Assembly (NCBI GenBank): GCA_903887375.1
Contig: CAISPN010000121.1
Location: 1 to 38,915 of the forward strand
Length of the DNA: 38,915 nucleotides
Source: an uncultured cyanobacterium
GTDB lineage: Bacteria > Cyanobacteriota > Cyanobacteriia > Cyanobacteriales > Microcystaceae
Reading direction: 5' to 3'
Positions 10,817 through 19,274 of the stretch are shown here, one piece after another. The notes below the pieces were generated by a model, which searched no databases, had not been told where the DNA came from, and saw nothing but the letters and a program-made list of their open reading frames with translations. The translations under genes and the position numbers were made by a program. The first letter of the stretch is position 1. The number at the start of each line of letters is the position of its first letter.

Positions 10817-11446
10817 TTATTGTATTGCTAAGATATTAAGTCTTCTCAGGGTATTGAGAATGATTTGTATCCCTAGAGATGCCTGCAATACAGCAAACAC
10901 CCAGCCGATTACTCTTAAGCCAGCAACTGTAAACAATGATAGGAGTTTTTTGGCTAGTAGCATCGAGATCATATTCAGCAGCATTATTAATAAAAGCAAA
11001 TAGAGTATCATTCGAGAAAAATTTTGATTATCTTGACTGATAACCGAAAGAGCCAGAATTGCTGTAACCCCGGCAGGGCTAATAATAGTCGGAATAATCA
11101 AGCGCGAGATTAACATACCCATTGAGAGATTATCTGTTTTTTCAATAGTTGTCTCACCAGTTTTGATCATCACCTGTAGAGAAAGTAAAAAAAGAACAAT
11201 GCCACCGGTAAGGGTGATGGCATCGAAGGAAATTCCCCACTTTTGAACAATTAGAGAGCCAACTACAAACAGCAATAAAACAATTAAACTAGATGCTATT
11301 GTTGCTCCCAGAGCCAATTTAGTACGAAATTTGACATCATTTCCCGCACTCAGGGTAAGAAATGGCACAATGGTTTTGATTGGACCTATGGTGACAAACA
11401 GAAGAACAAAGACAGGCTTAAGATTGAGAGTCGAAGATTCTAACAC
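10817..11446 (-). CDS. MarC family membrane protein
   Basis: This 209-residue inner-membrane protein has six hydrophobic helices and the MarC/UPF0056 layout. An early FVTIGPIKTIVPFLTLSAG segment corresponds to the family's conserved (D)P-G-P-x-P-x-F region, with a later TIISPAGVTAILALS repeat. Two GP/SP re-entrant-like motifs and the length fit the family. The name MarC comes from the E. coli mar locus, but the biochemical role is unknown. A GTG start at 11446 gives the usual N-terminus. It reads toward the membrane protein at 10135-10788, which is 28 bases away and may be co-transcribed. Confidence 0.82.
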   Translation of the reverse strand: MLESSTLNLKPVFVLLFVTIGPIKTIVPFLTLSAGNDVKFRTKLALGATIASSLIVLLLFVVGSLIVQKWGISFDAITLTGGIVLFLLSLQVMIKTGETTIEKTDNLSMGMLISRLIIPTIISPAGVTAILALSVISQDNQNFSRMILYLLLLIMLLNMISMLLAKKLLSLFTVAGLRVIGWVFAVLQASLGIQIILNTLRRLNILAIQ

Positions 11447-11606
11447 AGTGATTATTAATACCTATTTGCACGAGGTACTATACATTCTAGCTAGTGGTTT
11501 TATTGAGAGGCTTTAATATTTTTTCCATTAGTCTTTCAAATCAGTCTTTAATTCTATTGGGCCCAAGGTACAATAAATAACACTGATAGAAAAAGTTCAC
11601 CCCAAT

Positions 11607-13424
11607 ATGTCCAGCAACGACGCCCAACTAGAGAAGCAGATCAAACTTCCCAAAACCAGTGAATCTGAAAAACTCAAAAAAATACGCCATACCACCTCGC
11701 ACATCATGGCTATGGCTGTACAGAAACTGTTTCCCAATGCGCAAGTGACAATTGGCCCTTGGACTGAAACAGGTTTTTACTATGATTTTGATCTAGCTGA
11801 GCCGCTAAGCGAAAAGGATCTCAAATCAATCAAAAAAGAAATGATCAAGATCATCAATCAAAAACTGCCTCTAGTTTGCGAGCAGGTCACCAGAGAGCAA
11901 GCTCAAGAGCGAATCAAGGCTATCAAAGAACCCTACAAATTAGAAATTCTAGATAGTATTCATGAGCCTATCACTATCTATCATTTAGGTGATAAATGGT
12001 GGGATCTCTGTGCTGGTCCACATTTAGAAAATACAGCAGAAATTGACCCTAAAGCCATCGAGCTGGAATCAGTAGCAGGAGCTTACTGGAGAGGAGATTC
12101 TGAGCGTGCCCAATTACAGCGAATTTACGGTACAGCTTGGGAAAATGAAGACCAACTTATTGAATATAAAAGACGCAAGCAAGAGGCAATCAAAAGAGAT
12201 CATCGTAAAATTGGTAAGGATTTAGGTCTTTTTATTTTCAGTGATATAGTTGGACCAGGTTTACCTCTTTGGACTCCAAAAGGAACGATACTGCGCTCTT
12301 TGCTGGAAGATTTTCTCAAAAAAGAGCAGATCAAAAGAGGTTATCTTCCAGTGACCACTCCCCATATTGCCCGAGTAGATCTTTTTAAGACCTCTGGCCA
12401 TTGGCAAAAGTACAAAGAAGATATGTTTCCCTTGATGTCTGATAATGCCGAAGCTGCTGCAGAGGAAGAGGGTTTTGTACTTAAACCAATGAACTGCCCT
12501 TTTCATATACAGATCTATAAAAGTGAACTGCGCTCTTACCGGGAATTACCAGTTAGACTAGCTGAATTTGGTACGGTTTATCGCTATGAGCAATCAGGAG
12601 AGCTAGGTGGATTAACTAGGGTAAGGGGCTTTACAGTGGATGATTCACACTTATTTGTCACCCCTGGCCAGCTAGATGATGAATTTCTCAAGGTTGTAGA
12701 TTTGATTCTCTCGGTTTTTAAAGCTTTGGGGCTTGCCAATTTCAAAGCAAGATTGAGTTTTCGCGAAGAAGGCTCTGATAAATATATTGGCTCAGATGAA
12801 GTTTGGCAAAAGGCTCAAAATGCTATTCGCAAAGCCGTTAAAGCGATGGATATGGAATATTTTGAAGCTCCAGGAGAGGCGGCTTTTTATGGACCTAAGC
12901 TAGATTTTATCTTCCAAGATGCTCTAGAGCGTGAGTGGCAACTTGGTACGGTTCAAGTGGATTACAATCTGCCAGAGCGGTTTGATTTGGAATATATCAC
13001 CACTGAAGGTAATCGAGAAAGACCAGTGATGATCCATAGAGCGCCTTTTGGTTCACTAGAGAGATTAATTGGTATTTTGATTGAAGAATATGCTGGAGAT
13101 TTTCCTTTCTGGTTAGCACCAATTCAAGCTAGATTGCTGCCAGTCAATGAAGAGCATTTAGAATATGCCCAAACTATCGCAAATTCAATGCAATCTCAAG
13201 GAATCAGAGTGGAGGTAGATACTAGTGGCGAAAGACTACCTAAGAAAATTCGCAATGCCGAAATCCAAAAAATCCCTGTAATGGCGGTAATAGGAGCCAA
13301 AGAAATAGAATCACAATCTTTGAGTATTAGAACTCGCAGCCAGGGAGATCTTGGTTTGCTCAAAAGTGAAAATGTTCTTGAAAAAATGAAGCAAGCGGTT
13401 GAAAACTATAGTGCAACGATATAG
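11607..13424 (+). CDS. thrS: Threonyl-tRNA synthetase
   Basis: This class II aminoacyl-tRNA synthetase charges tRNA-Thr. Its 605 residues lack the N-terminal TGS domain found in E. coli ThrS (642 aa) and begin almost directly with the editing domain, which carries HTTSH (H28, H32). The shorter form is common in cyanobacteria. The catalytic core includes KPMNCPFH (near 295, with the zinc cysteine), the motif 2 region FGTVYRYEQSGELGGLTRVR, and motif 3 with PFGSLERLIGILIEEY. The C-terminal anticodon-binding domain starts near 510. The nuclease gene downstream overlaps its last codons. Confidence 0.97.
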   Translation: MSSNDAQLEKQIKLPKTSESEKLKKIRHTTSHIMAMAVQKLFPNAQVTIGPWTETGFYYDFDLAEPLSEKDLKSIKKEMIKIINQKLPLVCEQVTREQAQERIKAIKEPYKLEILDSIHEPITIYHLGDKWWDLCAGPHLENTAEIDPKAIELESVAGAYWRGDSERAQLQRIYGTAWENEDQLIEYKRRKQEAIKRDHRKIGKDLGLFIFSDIVGPGLPLWTPKGTILRSLLEDFLKKEQIKRGYLPVTTPHIARVDLFKTSGHWQKYKEDMFPLMSDNAEAAAEEEGFVLKPMNCPFHIQIYKSELRSYRELPVRLAEFGTVYRYEQSGELGGLTRVRGFTVDDSHLFVTPGQLDDEFLKVVDLILSVFKALGLANFKARLSFREEGSDKYIGSDEVWQKAQNAIRKAVKAMDMEYFEAPGEAAFYGPKLDFIFQDALEREWQLGTVQVDYNLPERFDLEYITTEGNRERPVMIHRAPFGSLERLIGILIEEYAGDFPFWLAPIQARLLPVNEEHLEYAQTIANSMQSQGIRVEVDTSGERLPKKIRNAEIQKIPVMAVIGAKEIESQSLSIRTRSQGDLGLLKSENVLEKMKQAVENYSATI

Positions 13425-14319
13425 ACAATTTGTTGGCGTTGTTCTAGTTACCCTTTGCTTGGTTTTAATTCTACCGCCACAAGCTAGTTATTCTTTTGTT
13501 TCTAGTAGTCCGCAGATGCTACTGGGTAACCCTTCTGGCGCTGTTACTAGTTTGCGCTCCAAGAATAATTATCTGATGATCAAATCGCAATATGCGCTTT
13601 CCTACAATCAAGATAAATCTATTGCCAACTGGGTTAGCTGGGAGCTCAACAAGTCTTGGTTAGGAAAATTTGACCGTTGTAGAGGGAATACTCGCAAGGA
13701 TCGCTTTAACATAGATGGCAATTTGCCAATTGCGATTTCTCCTGTTTTGCCTACTGATTACCGGGGTAGTGGTTTTGATCGTGGTCATTTGATCCCATCA
13801 GGTGATCGCAGTAATTCACGCATCGATAACTGCGCAACTTTTGCCATGACTAACATTATTCCCCAAACTCGCGATATTAACCGTGGCCCTTGGGAAACTT
13901 TGGAAAAATATGCCCGCAAGTTAGCCAAAAATGGCAAACAGCTCTATATCATCGCTGGGGGAGCTGGTATTGGTGGAGAAAATGCTGATGGCAAAAAGGT
14001 ACTTTCTTTTGCCGGTTATGATTCAGCTCTAGATATCACTGTGCCGGCTATCTGCTGGAAGATAATTTTAGTACTAGATCGTCCTGGTTTGGGCATCAAA
14101 GATATCACAAATCAAGCTAGGGTAATTGCTGTAGCAATGAAGCAGGAGATGGGGACATTGGATAACTATTGGAATAATAAAGATGAAACCGGTAAATTTC
14201 GCTATATCACCACAGTCAAAGAAATAGAGCGACTCACAGGCTATGATTTTTTCAGCAATTTACCCCGGACCCTACAGATTGCTCTAGAATCCAAACTCGA
14301 TTCTGGCGAAGATTATTAA
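13399..14319 (+). CDS. Secreted DNA/RNA non-specific endonuclease (NucA-like)
   Basis: This sugar-non-specific beta-beta-alpha-metal nuclease of about 306 residues has an N-terminal hydrophobic segment (FVGVVLVTLCLVLIL) that looks like a signal peptide, so it is probably periplasmic or exported. The catalytic DRGHLIPSGDR motif (His near residue 127) and the Mg-binding asparagine block TNIIPQTRDINRGPWETLE are intact. Cyanobacterial NucA of Anabaena is the reference for this family. The start is TTG 13399 or GTG 13411. Both overlap the thrS end, and neither has a strong ribosome-binding site. The stop shares TTAA (14316-14319) with the convergent gene. No NuiA-like inhibitor gene is adjacent. 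Confidence 0.88.
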   Translation: MKTIVQRYRQFVGVVLVTLCLVLILPPQASYSFVSSSPQMLLGNPSGAVTSLRSKNNYLMIKSQYALSYNQDKSIANWVSWELNKSWLGKFDRCRGNTRKDRFNIDGNLPIAISPVLPTDYRGSGFDRGHLIPSGDRSNSRIDNCATFAMTNIIPQTRDINRGPWETLEKYARKLAKNGKQLYIIAGGAGIGGENADGKKVLSFAGYDSALDITVPAICWKIILVLDRPGLGIKDITNQARVIAVAMKQEMGTLDNYWNNKDETGKFRYITTVKEIERLTGYDFFSNLPRTLQIALESKLDSGEDY

Positions 14320-15056
14320 GTATTAAACTCTTCGTAAAATAACCTTGCCCATCTGGTAAAGCGCCAAATCAACACAAGACAAGTACCAGATAATATACTT
14401 CCAATAAGATTATTAAAGGCTTTTTTATATAAACCTATCATTCGATCCTTGAAATTGCTAGAGTTTTCCTTATTGAGCTTTATCTGTAAGGTTTGCAGTT
14501 CATTTTTGAGCTGTCCTTTAAGATGATCGATATTATTTGGATCTAAGCCATTGATAGCTTCTGGATTGACTCTGCGCGCTAAGTTAAAAAGTTCTTGGGC
14601 TGAGGTGGACTGGGCGATCTGTTGCTGGGCTTTTTCTATATTGGTATTGAGCTGAGCAACCTGTACTGTATTGTTGCTTTTTATGTTCTGGCTAATTTTA
14701 ACAAAGTCAAAGATCGCTAGAGGAACTAGGATAAAGTAGAAAATTCCCAGAATCAAAGCCAGCCAAGATAAGATACTCAAGATTCGAGAAGTACTGTATT
14801 TAATGTCAATGCCCTCTCTAAAAAAGAAGATCATTGCAAAGGCAATCAAAAGTCCCCAGACTTGATCAACCAGTTGACCTATGGCTTGAAATTCCCAAAT
14901 TGGCTTAAAAAATTTAGGTGGTATGAGTATGTTGAGAAATCCTAATAATGTTAAGGCTAAGATGAAATAGCCAATTACCCTGATCATAGTTACTACACGC
15001 TCATCGATCTTCTCTGAAATAACATCAATATCTTTTCTATCTTTTCTTTTTCTCAT
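14316..15056 (-). CDS. HpsJ-like membrane protein
   Basis: This 246-residue membrane protein has three N-terminal hydrophobic helices (about 25-125), an extended charged alpha-helical region (about 130-210, probably coiled coil) and one C-terminal hydrophobic segment. The layout and segments such as NLARRVNPEAINGLDP match what I remember of the HpsJ-like family. HpsJ is named for hormogonium polysaccharide in filamentous strains, but homologues are widespread and mostly uncharacterised. A pair of palindromes lies 22-57 bases upstream of its ATG and may be its operator. Confidence 0.6.
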   Translation of the reverse strand: MRKRKDRKDIDVISEKIDERVVTMIRVIGYFILALTLLGFLNILIPPKFFKPIWEFQAIGQLVDQVWGLLIAFAMIFFFREGIDIKYSTSRILSILSWLALILGIFYFILVPLAIFDFVKISQNIKSNNTVQVAQLNTNIEKAQQQIAQSTSAQELFNLARRVNPEAINGLDPNNIDHLKGQLKNELQTLQIKLNKENSSNFKDRMIGLYKKAFNNLIGSILSGTCLVLIWRFTRWARLFYEEFNT

Positions 15057-15077
15057 ACTTTCCTATGATGCAATCAT

Positions 15078-15113
15078 TAACAGTGTTTAGTTATTAAGAC
15101 TAACACTGTTAGT
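15078..15113. promoter_or_regulatory. Paired palindromic sites (TAACA-N-TGTTA type), possible operator
   Basis: Two copies of a similar palindrome lie together: TAACAGTGTTTA (78-89 of 15000) and the perfect ACTAACA-C-TGTTAGT (99-113). Their centres are 23 bases apart. The two copies are also complementary to each other, so the RNA could form a 10-bp stem plus 3 bp after a bulged T. Because no T-run follows on either strand, an operator upstream of the HpsJ-like gene seems more likely than a terminator. Confidence 0.45.
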
Positions 15114-15147
15114 TGCTATAGGGAAGTTTGAAAATTTTTAATTAGCT

Positions 15148-15348
15148 TCAATTAAAGGCTATCTTGTGTATTTTGTGATGCCTAGCGAACTTAGTGCTTC
15201 TGTGGATGAGGCGTCTTTTATGAGCTGGCAAAGTAGTGTCTTTTTCTTGTCCAGCAATTTTGATAATACTTATAGCATCATTGGCAAGTGGATTAAAGGG
15301 GCTAATGCTAATCTTAATCGGCTTATTTGGCTCTGGAGATATTGACAT
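15148..15348 (-). CDS. Small hypothetical basic protein
   Basis: This is a 66-residue open frame. The ATG at 15348 has AAGGA about nine bases upstream. A GTG at 15366 would add six residues. The N-terminal half is hydrophobic/polar (KPIKISISPFNPLAND), and the C-terminal third is rich in Lys, Arg and His (HKRRLIHRSTKFARHHKIHK). I recognise no family. It lies between the frameshifted gene at 15426-16210 and the HpsJ-like gene on the same strand, in a stretch with several decayed genes, so it could itself be a remnant. Confidence 0.4.
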   Translation of the reverse strand: MSISPEPNKPIKISISPFNPLANDAISIIKIAGQEKDTTLPAHKRRLIHRSTKFARHHKIHKIAFN

Positions 15349-15425
15349 AAAAACATCCTTAGACACAAGTCTATTTTTCTGAAATCACCTTGATTCATGA
15401 ATATATTTATTATAGAATAAACTTT

Positions 15426-16210
15426 TTACATTTCTTTGGCGTTTTTAATCGAGCTCTCAAAACTATCTTTTGCCCGAGATCCAGCATCTAAATTACTTTG
15501 ATCCATCTCTATTGCAATATAATTGTCGGATTTTTGCTTATTCTTGTTCGCTTCAACTACTTCTGGTGGGAATTTAAAAACAATTGTCTTTTTAAGTTGA
15601 GAACTTTTTTCAAATTCTAACTTTGTCCATACTTTCAGTATTAGTGTATGACTTTCGGTGTCGATAGGAAGAAATTGGTCTATTTCTTTAGTAATAGTTT
15701 CAAATTTAATGTAAACATTTTTTGATGTTTTTCCAAATACTAATATAGGTTGAGCTACATCTTTGGTTTTAAATTCTTCATTTTGATAATCTATAAAGGC
15801 AGTCCATGGAATCTCATCATAATTCTGATTATCCTTAGTAATGGATATTAAAATTTTATAAACTATTCCATTTTGTGCACCTGAATTATAAAAAGTTATT
15901 GGTATGACAAATCCAATTGTTTTTTATTTGCACCATCTTTTGTATCAAAGACAAAGTAACAAAACGCAACTTTTGCTACTAAAAATCTAATATCTGCAGG
16001 ACTAAAAGTGTTTATTAAACTTACTGCTAAAGCTACAAATGATATTACTAGAGAAACTAGAGGAATCCAGTTAGTCCAAGAGGTTGTATTTGGACTTAAC
16101 GAAGCAGAAGTAGAATTTTTACTTTGTGCTTTGACTTGAAAACTTAATGATGTAGATACAATTAGAAACAAACTGAGATATTTAGATAAAAGCAGATGTC
16201 TTCCCATCAT
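15426..16210 (-). pseudogene. Frameshifted secreted/membrane-anchored hypothetical protein
   Basis: Two consecutive frames together give a single protein of about 260 residues. The first part (ATG 16210 to stop 15896) has a signal-like segment (LSLFLIVSTSLSFQVKAQ) and a transmembrane helix (WIPLVSLVISFVALAVSL). The second part continues from about 15917 to 15426 as a beta-rich domain (GFVIPITFYNSGAQNG). The switch lies at a run of six A on the coding strand (15920-15925). Seven A would restore one open frame. No other damage is visible. It could be a recent pseudogene, an assembly error, or, less likely given the short run, transcriptional slippage. The family is not recognised. Confidence 0.6.
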
Positions 16211-16256
16211 CTAATATTTGTAATATTTGCATAATTTTTTAAATTCTATACTTATT

Positions 16257-16439
16257 TTAGTGCGTTTGTGTCATATGGTTGTCTAACCATTTCAAGGAGC
16301 TCGAGACTCCATACAAAGCAGCATATCCTTGAGGCTTAATAATCTCCATCGAGTCAATACCGAGCCTTTCTCTGAGATTTTCATTCTCTGCAAGATAGGC
16401 TAAATCTGCTTCGGGAGCTATTTTAGCTAATATATTTTC
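16257..16439 (-). pseudogene. Acyl-carrier-protein remnant
   Basis: The open frame lacks any start codon: TAA at 16440-16442 precedes it directly. It begins with an ACP-like helix I region (ILAKIAPEADLAYLAENENL) and continues RERLGIDSME, which contains the DSM motif whose Ser carries phosphopantetheine in acyl carrier proteins. The expected helix II segment is then missing, and a helix III/IV-like end (GYAALYGVSSSLKWLDNH) follows at once. This suggests an ACP gene with its first residues lost and an internal deletion of about 15-20 codons. It sits five bases after the RluA-type gene's stop. Confidence 0.5.
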
Positions 16440-16444
16440 TTAAA

Positions 16445-18013
16445 TTAGAAGGGAACATCTGATTGCAAGTGGAGATATTTATCAGCTAGTTGAGGATGTT
16501 GAAAGCAAATTTTTTTGGCATGAAGATAAAGTCTGCCTTTTTGATTTTGGCTACCATAGAGTCTATCTCCCAATATAGGCGCACCTAAGCCTGCTATCAC
16601 GTGCATTCGTAATTGATGGGTACGGCCAGTCTCTGGGATTAACTCTAGCCTGGAGCGCAAACCATCACAAGCTATCAGTTGAAAATGAGTAATGCTGGGT
16701 TTACCTAATTCCCAGTCAACTTTCTGGTAAGGACGATTTAAAGGATCAGACCAAAGAGGCAATCCAATAGTACCTCGCTCAATAGCTGTTACACCATCTA
16801 ATACAGCTTCATAGATCTTTGTAATTTCTCTGGAGGCAAATTGCTTGAGTAATATTTGATAGGTAACAGGATCTTTGGCTATGACAATTACTCCGGAAGT
16901 ATCTTGATCCAAGCGGTGGACAGCTTTGACAAATTGTCCCTCACCATAGTAGAGTTTCAGGCGATTTTCCACACTATCTTGGCTTGTGCTGTAGCGCCCA
17001 GGTACCGATAATAAGCCATTTGGTTTATCAACAACCAGTAAATAAGGATCTTCATAAACAATAGGCAGATCAATATTACTAATACCTGATAGTAAAAAGC
17101 CTAGCAAAGGTTGACATCTTTCCAAACAAGCGCCATAAAATTGACCACTTACTTTACCTCTTAGAGAAGATCCCCACCAAAATTCAGCTAGAGATAGAGG
17201 TTTTAGCCTATTTACTGCAGCGTAATGTAGTAATTTGGGCAGGCAGCATTCGCCAGTGCCGGTCGGTATGGGCATCCAGCTATCTAATGAGAGAGATTCT
17301 CCCTGAAAATTGTTGAGCCGATATGCTTGATAGAGCTGGTTTTGTAAATTAGAGGAGATGAATTTACGCTTTTGTTTAAGTTGCTTTATTTGCTCATCTG
17401 CCTGGTTAATCATTGCCTCAAGTGGTCTTAAAACGCTATCTCTTTGCTGCTTGAGTTGTTTTTTGGCTCTAGTTTCAGCTCGGCTATCTTGCTCGAGTTG
17501 CTCTAGAGCTTGTTGGTTGGGTGTAAGTGCTCTGGTTTTATTTCTTAGCTGCCTGTTTTGAGCATGAGTAAAATTTAGAGCCTCTATTTGCTCTTGATAG
17601 TACTGGCTCAATTTGAGATATTCCTTCTTTTGGGGAAGAGATTGAAAGTCTTTTAATTTTTGCTTGATTTGCTCTAGAGCCTTCAAGCTAGAGCGTTCAG
17701 CCTCAGCAACTTGAGCGCGCCCTGGAATAGAAGGCACCCAATCTGTTGAAGTTGGAGCTAGGCCTGAAACTGCCTTTAAAACTTTTTGCTCACCATAATG
17801 TGTCTCTACTAAGAGCACACCATACATTTTGCCCTCTACTTCGTTATTGCTGGCTAAATTGCGCATCAATCCATGGGCGATTTTTTCTGCTAGCTTGGTG
17901 CGTGGTAGTTGTAAAAGTTGACCAGTTTTGAAATTTCTGGCTTGGTAATAGTAGCTAACTGTCGAATCAATCGATTCATTATCGCTCAAAAAATCCGTCA
18001 AATCATGCAGCAT
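16445..18013 (-). CDS. RluA-family pseudouridine synthase with long N-terminal extension
   Basis: This RNA pseudouridine synthase has 522 residues. The catalytic domain occupies about residues 315-522, with HRLDQDTSGVIVIAKD carrying the catalytic Asp near 367, and PETGRTHQLRMH. The first 310 residues are not an S4 domain. They contain a small alpha/beta region (YGVLLVETHYGEQKV), a long charged coiled coil (about 105-235, many Gln, Lys and Glu), and the block GTGECCLPKLLHYAAV. This long architecture is known in RluA-type enzymes of bacteria, but I cannot say whether rRNA or tRNA is the target. The gene is intact despite decayed neighbours on both sides. Confidence 0.88.
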   Translation of the reverse strand: MLHDLTDFLSDNESIDSTVSYYYQARNFKTGQLLQLPRTKLAEKIAHGLMRNLASNNEVEGKMYGVLLVETHYGEQKVLKAVSGLAPTSTDWVPSIPGRAQVAEAERSSLKALEQIKQKLKDFQSLPQKKEYLKLSQYYQEQIEALNFTHAQNRQLRNKTRALTPNQQALEQLEQDSRAETRAKKQLKQQRDSVLRPLEAMINQADEQIKQLKQKRKFISSNLQNQLYQAYRLNNFQGESLSLDSWMPIPTGTGECCLPKLLHYAAVNRLKPLSLAEFWWGSSLRGKVSGQFYGACLERCQPLLGFLLSGISNIDLPIVYEDPYLLVVDKPNGLLSVPGRYSTSQDSVENRLKLYYGEGQFVKAVHRLDQDTSGVIVIAKDPVTYQILLKQFASREITKIYEAVLDGVTAIERGTIGLPLWSDPLNRPYQKVDWELGKPSITHFQLIACDGLRSRLELIPETGRTHQLRMHVIAGLGAPILGDRLYGSQNQKGRLYLHAKKICFQHPQLADKYLHLQSDVPF

Positions 18014-18094
18014 CTTTAGTGCAATGAGAGTATATAGAAATTTTTATTTTGTTGCATAATATTGCATATTTTATAAAAATTAACTTAAAATTAC

Positions 18095-18108
18095 GTATAA
18101 TTACGTAC
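18095..18108 (+). promoter_or_regulatory. GTA-N8-TAC sequence (NtcA-box match)
   Basis: GTA (18095-18097), eight bases, then TAC (18106-18108) is an exact match to the NtcA consensus for nitrogen control in cyanobacteria. It lies 79 bases before ATG 18187. A possible -10 element TATACA is at 18119-18124, only 10 bases downstream, whereas activated promoters usually have about 22. The box also arises from a repeat of ATTACGTA (18090-18097 and 18100-18107). The role is therefore uncertain. Confidence 0.35.
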
Positions 18109-18186
18109 ATAGTGAGTTTATACAAAAGAAATAAAGCTTTTGTCCGTAATATCTCTTAAACTATTTTTTGAGGATAATAAAATATC

Positions 18187-19268
18187 ATGGCTGCTTCACT
18201 GCAAGGTTTTCTCAATGCGATACTTCCAGCTACAGCAGATTTCAATTTAAATGCTGATGACTGGAAAAATACCCCTTTAGCTACTGGTAAACCCAGCTGT
18301 GGATCTTCAACAATGTAACTACTCTAGCCAATGTCACAGGTGGCTCAAGTGGTGGCTATACCTATGGTGGCAATTATTATTCTATTGGAACTACACAACT
18401 AGCTATCTGGGAATTGGCCTATGGTGCAGGTTCAAACAACCCTGCTTTTACTCAATACCTCCCTGCATATGACCAAGGCTTAGCTGATAGTTTAGCTGCT
18501 CTTGCCAAAACCAATGGTAGCAACTTTACTCCTACTTGGGGTCAGAGTGCTGCTGTGGTTTTATCTCCTGGTGGAGTACCTCCAACTGCTCAGCCTTTGG
18601 TGCTTGATGTCAAAATGCCTGATGCTCTTGGCTCTGCCTGCTTTGAAGCTCCTAGTACCTATTGTAATAGTAAGGATTCATTGGCTGAGGCCGACTTTAC
18701 CATCATTAAAGATGCAATTGTCGTCACAGTCACTGACAATATCAAAAACCCAAGCAAGGATTCTCAACTAATTAGTGGATTTAATTTCTCTATTGGGAGT
18801 AGTTCCTATGGCTGTGGCTCATCTTACAATTGGTCAGGTTCTGGTAGCTATACTCCTGTTACAAGTGCGAAAAATGGCTATATTAGTACTATTAGCGCTG
18901 GTGGAGCTCATACCGCTGGAGTCAGCGATCCTTTAACTTCTTGGGCAGCTAGCCAAAAAGGAAACTCCTTTAAAGTTAATTCAACCGACAGCAAGGAATG
19001 GATCATTGGTCCAGATAACAATGGTCTTTATAGAAATGCCGGCTCTTCTATCCTCAAACACAACCCAGTGACTCTCGGTTCTGCAACTTTCGTCGTAGCA
19101 GCACCAGGGGTTGGAGCTTCTACCAAAATTAGCAATGTATCCTTCCAGTTTGGAGAAGCTGGTTTCTGTGGTGGTGGCAATTTGGTTTCTGGCGTACCAT
19201 GTTATGACTATACCAAACCCAGTTATGGCTGTGGTGGTTATTCCATTGCTACTGGCTGTTTTTCCTAA
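18187..19268 (+). pseudogene. Frameshifted Cys/Gly/Ser-rich hypothetical protein
   Basis: The gene starts at ATG 18187 with GAGG 14-17 bases upstream. It reads MAASLQGFLNAILPATADFN and onward to GKPS, then stops at 18316-18318. From 18300 another frame continues without interruption to 19268 (WIFNNVTTLANVTGG and onward). Removing one TG from the TGTG at 18298-18301 joins the two as GKPS-WIFNN, giving about 359 residues. The product has no signal peptide. It is rich in Gly, Ser, Thr and Asn, and its cysteines cluster in the C-terminal half (YGCGSS, FCGGGN, YGCGGY). I do not recognise the family; it could be a surface or secreted beta-rich protein. Confidence 0.6.
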
Positions 19269-19274
19269 GCAATC

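Noticed and set aside
18285-18318. Programmed -1 frameshift in the Cys-rich gene
   Set aside because: The zero-frame codons there (GGT AAA CCC AGC TGT) do not form a canonical X-XXY-YYZ slippery heptamer, and a TG duplication explains the break simply.
18414-19268. Reading the Cys-rich gene as starting at a TTG at 18414
   Set aside because: Protein-like sequence continues in the same frame back to 18300 and joins the ATG 18187 frame after one small indel; 18414 has no ribosome-binding site.
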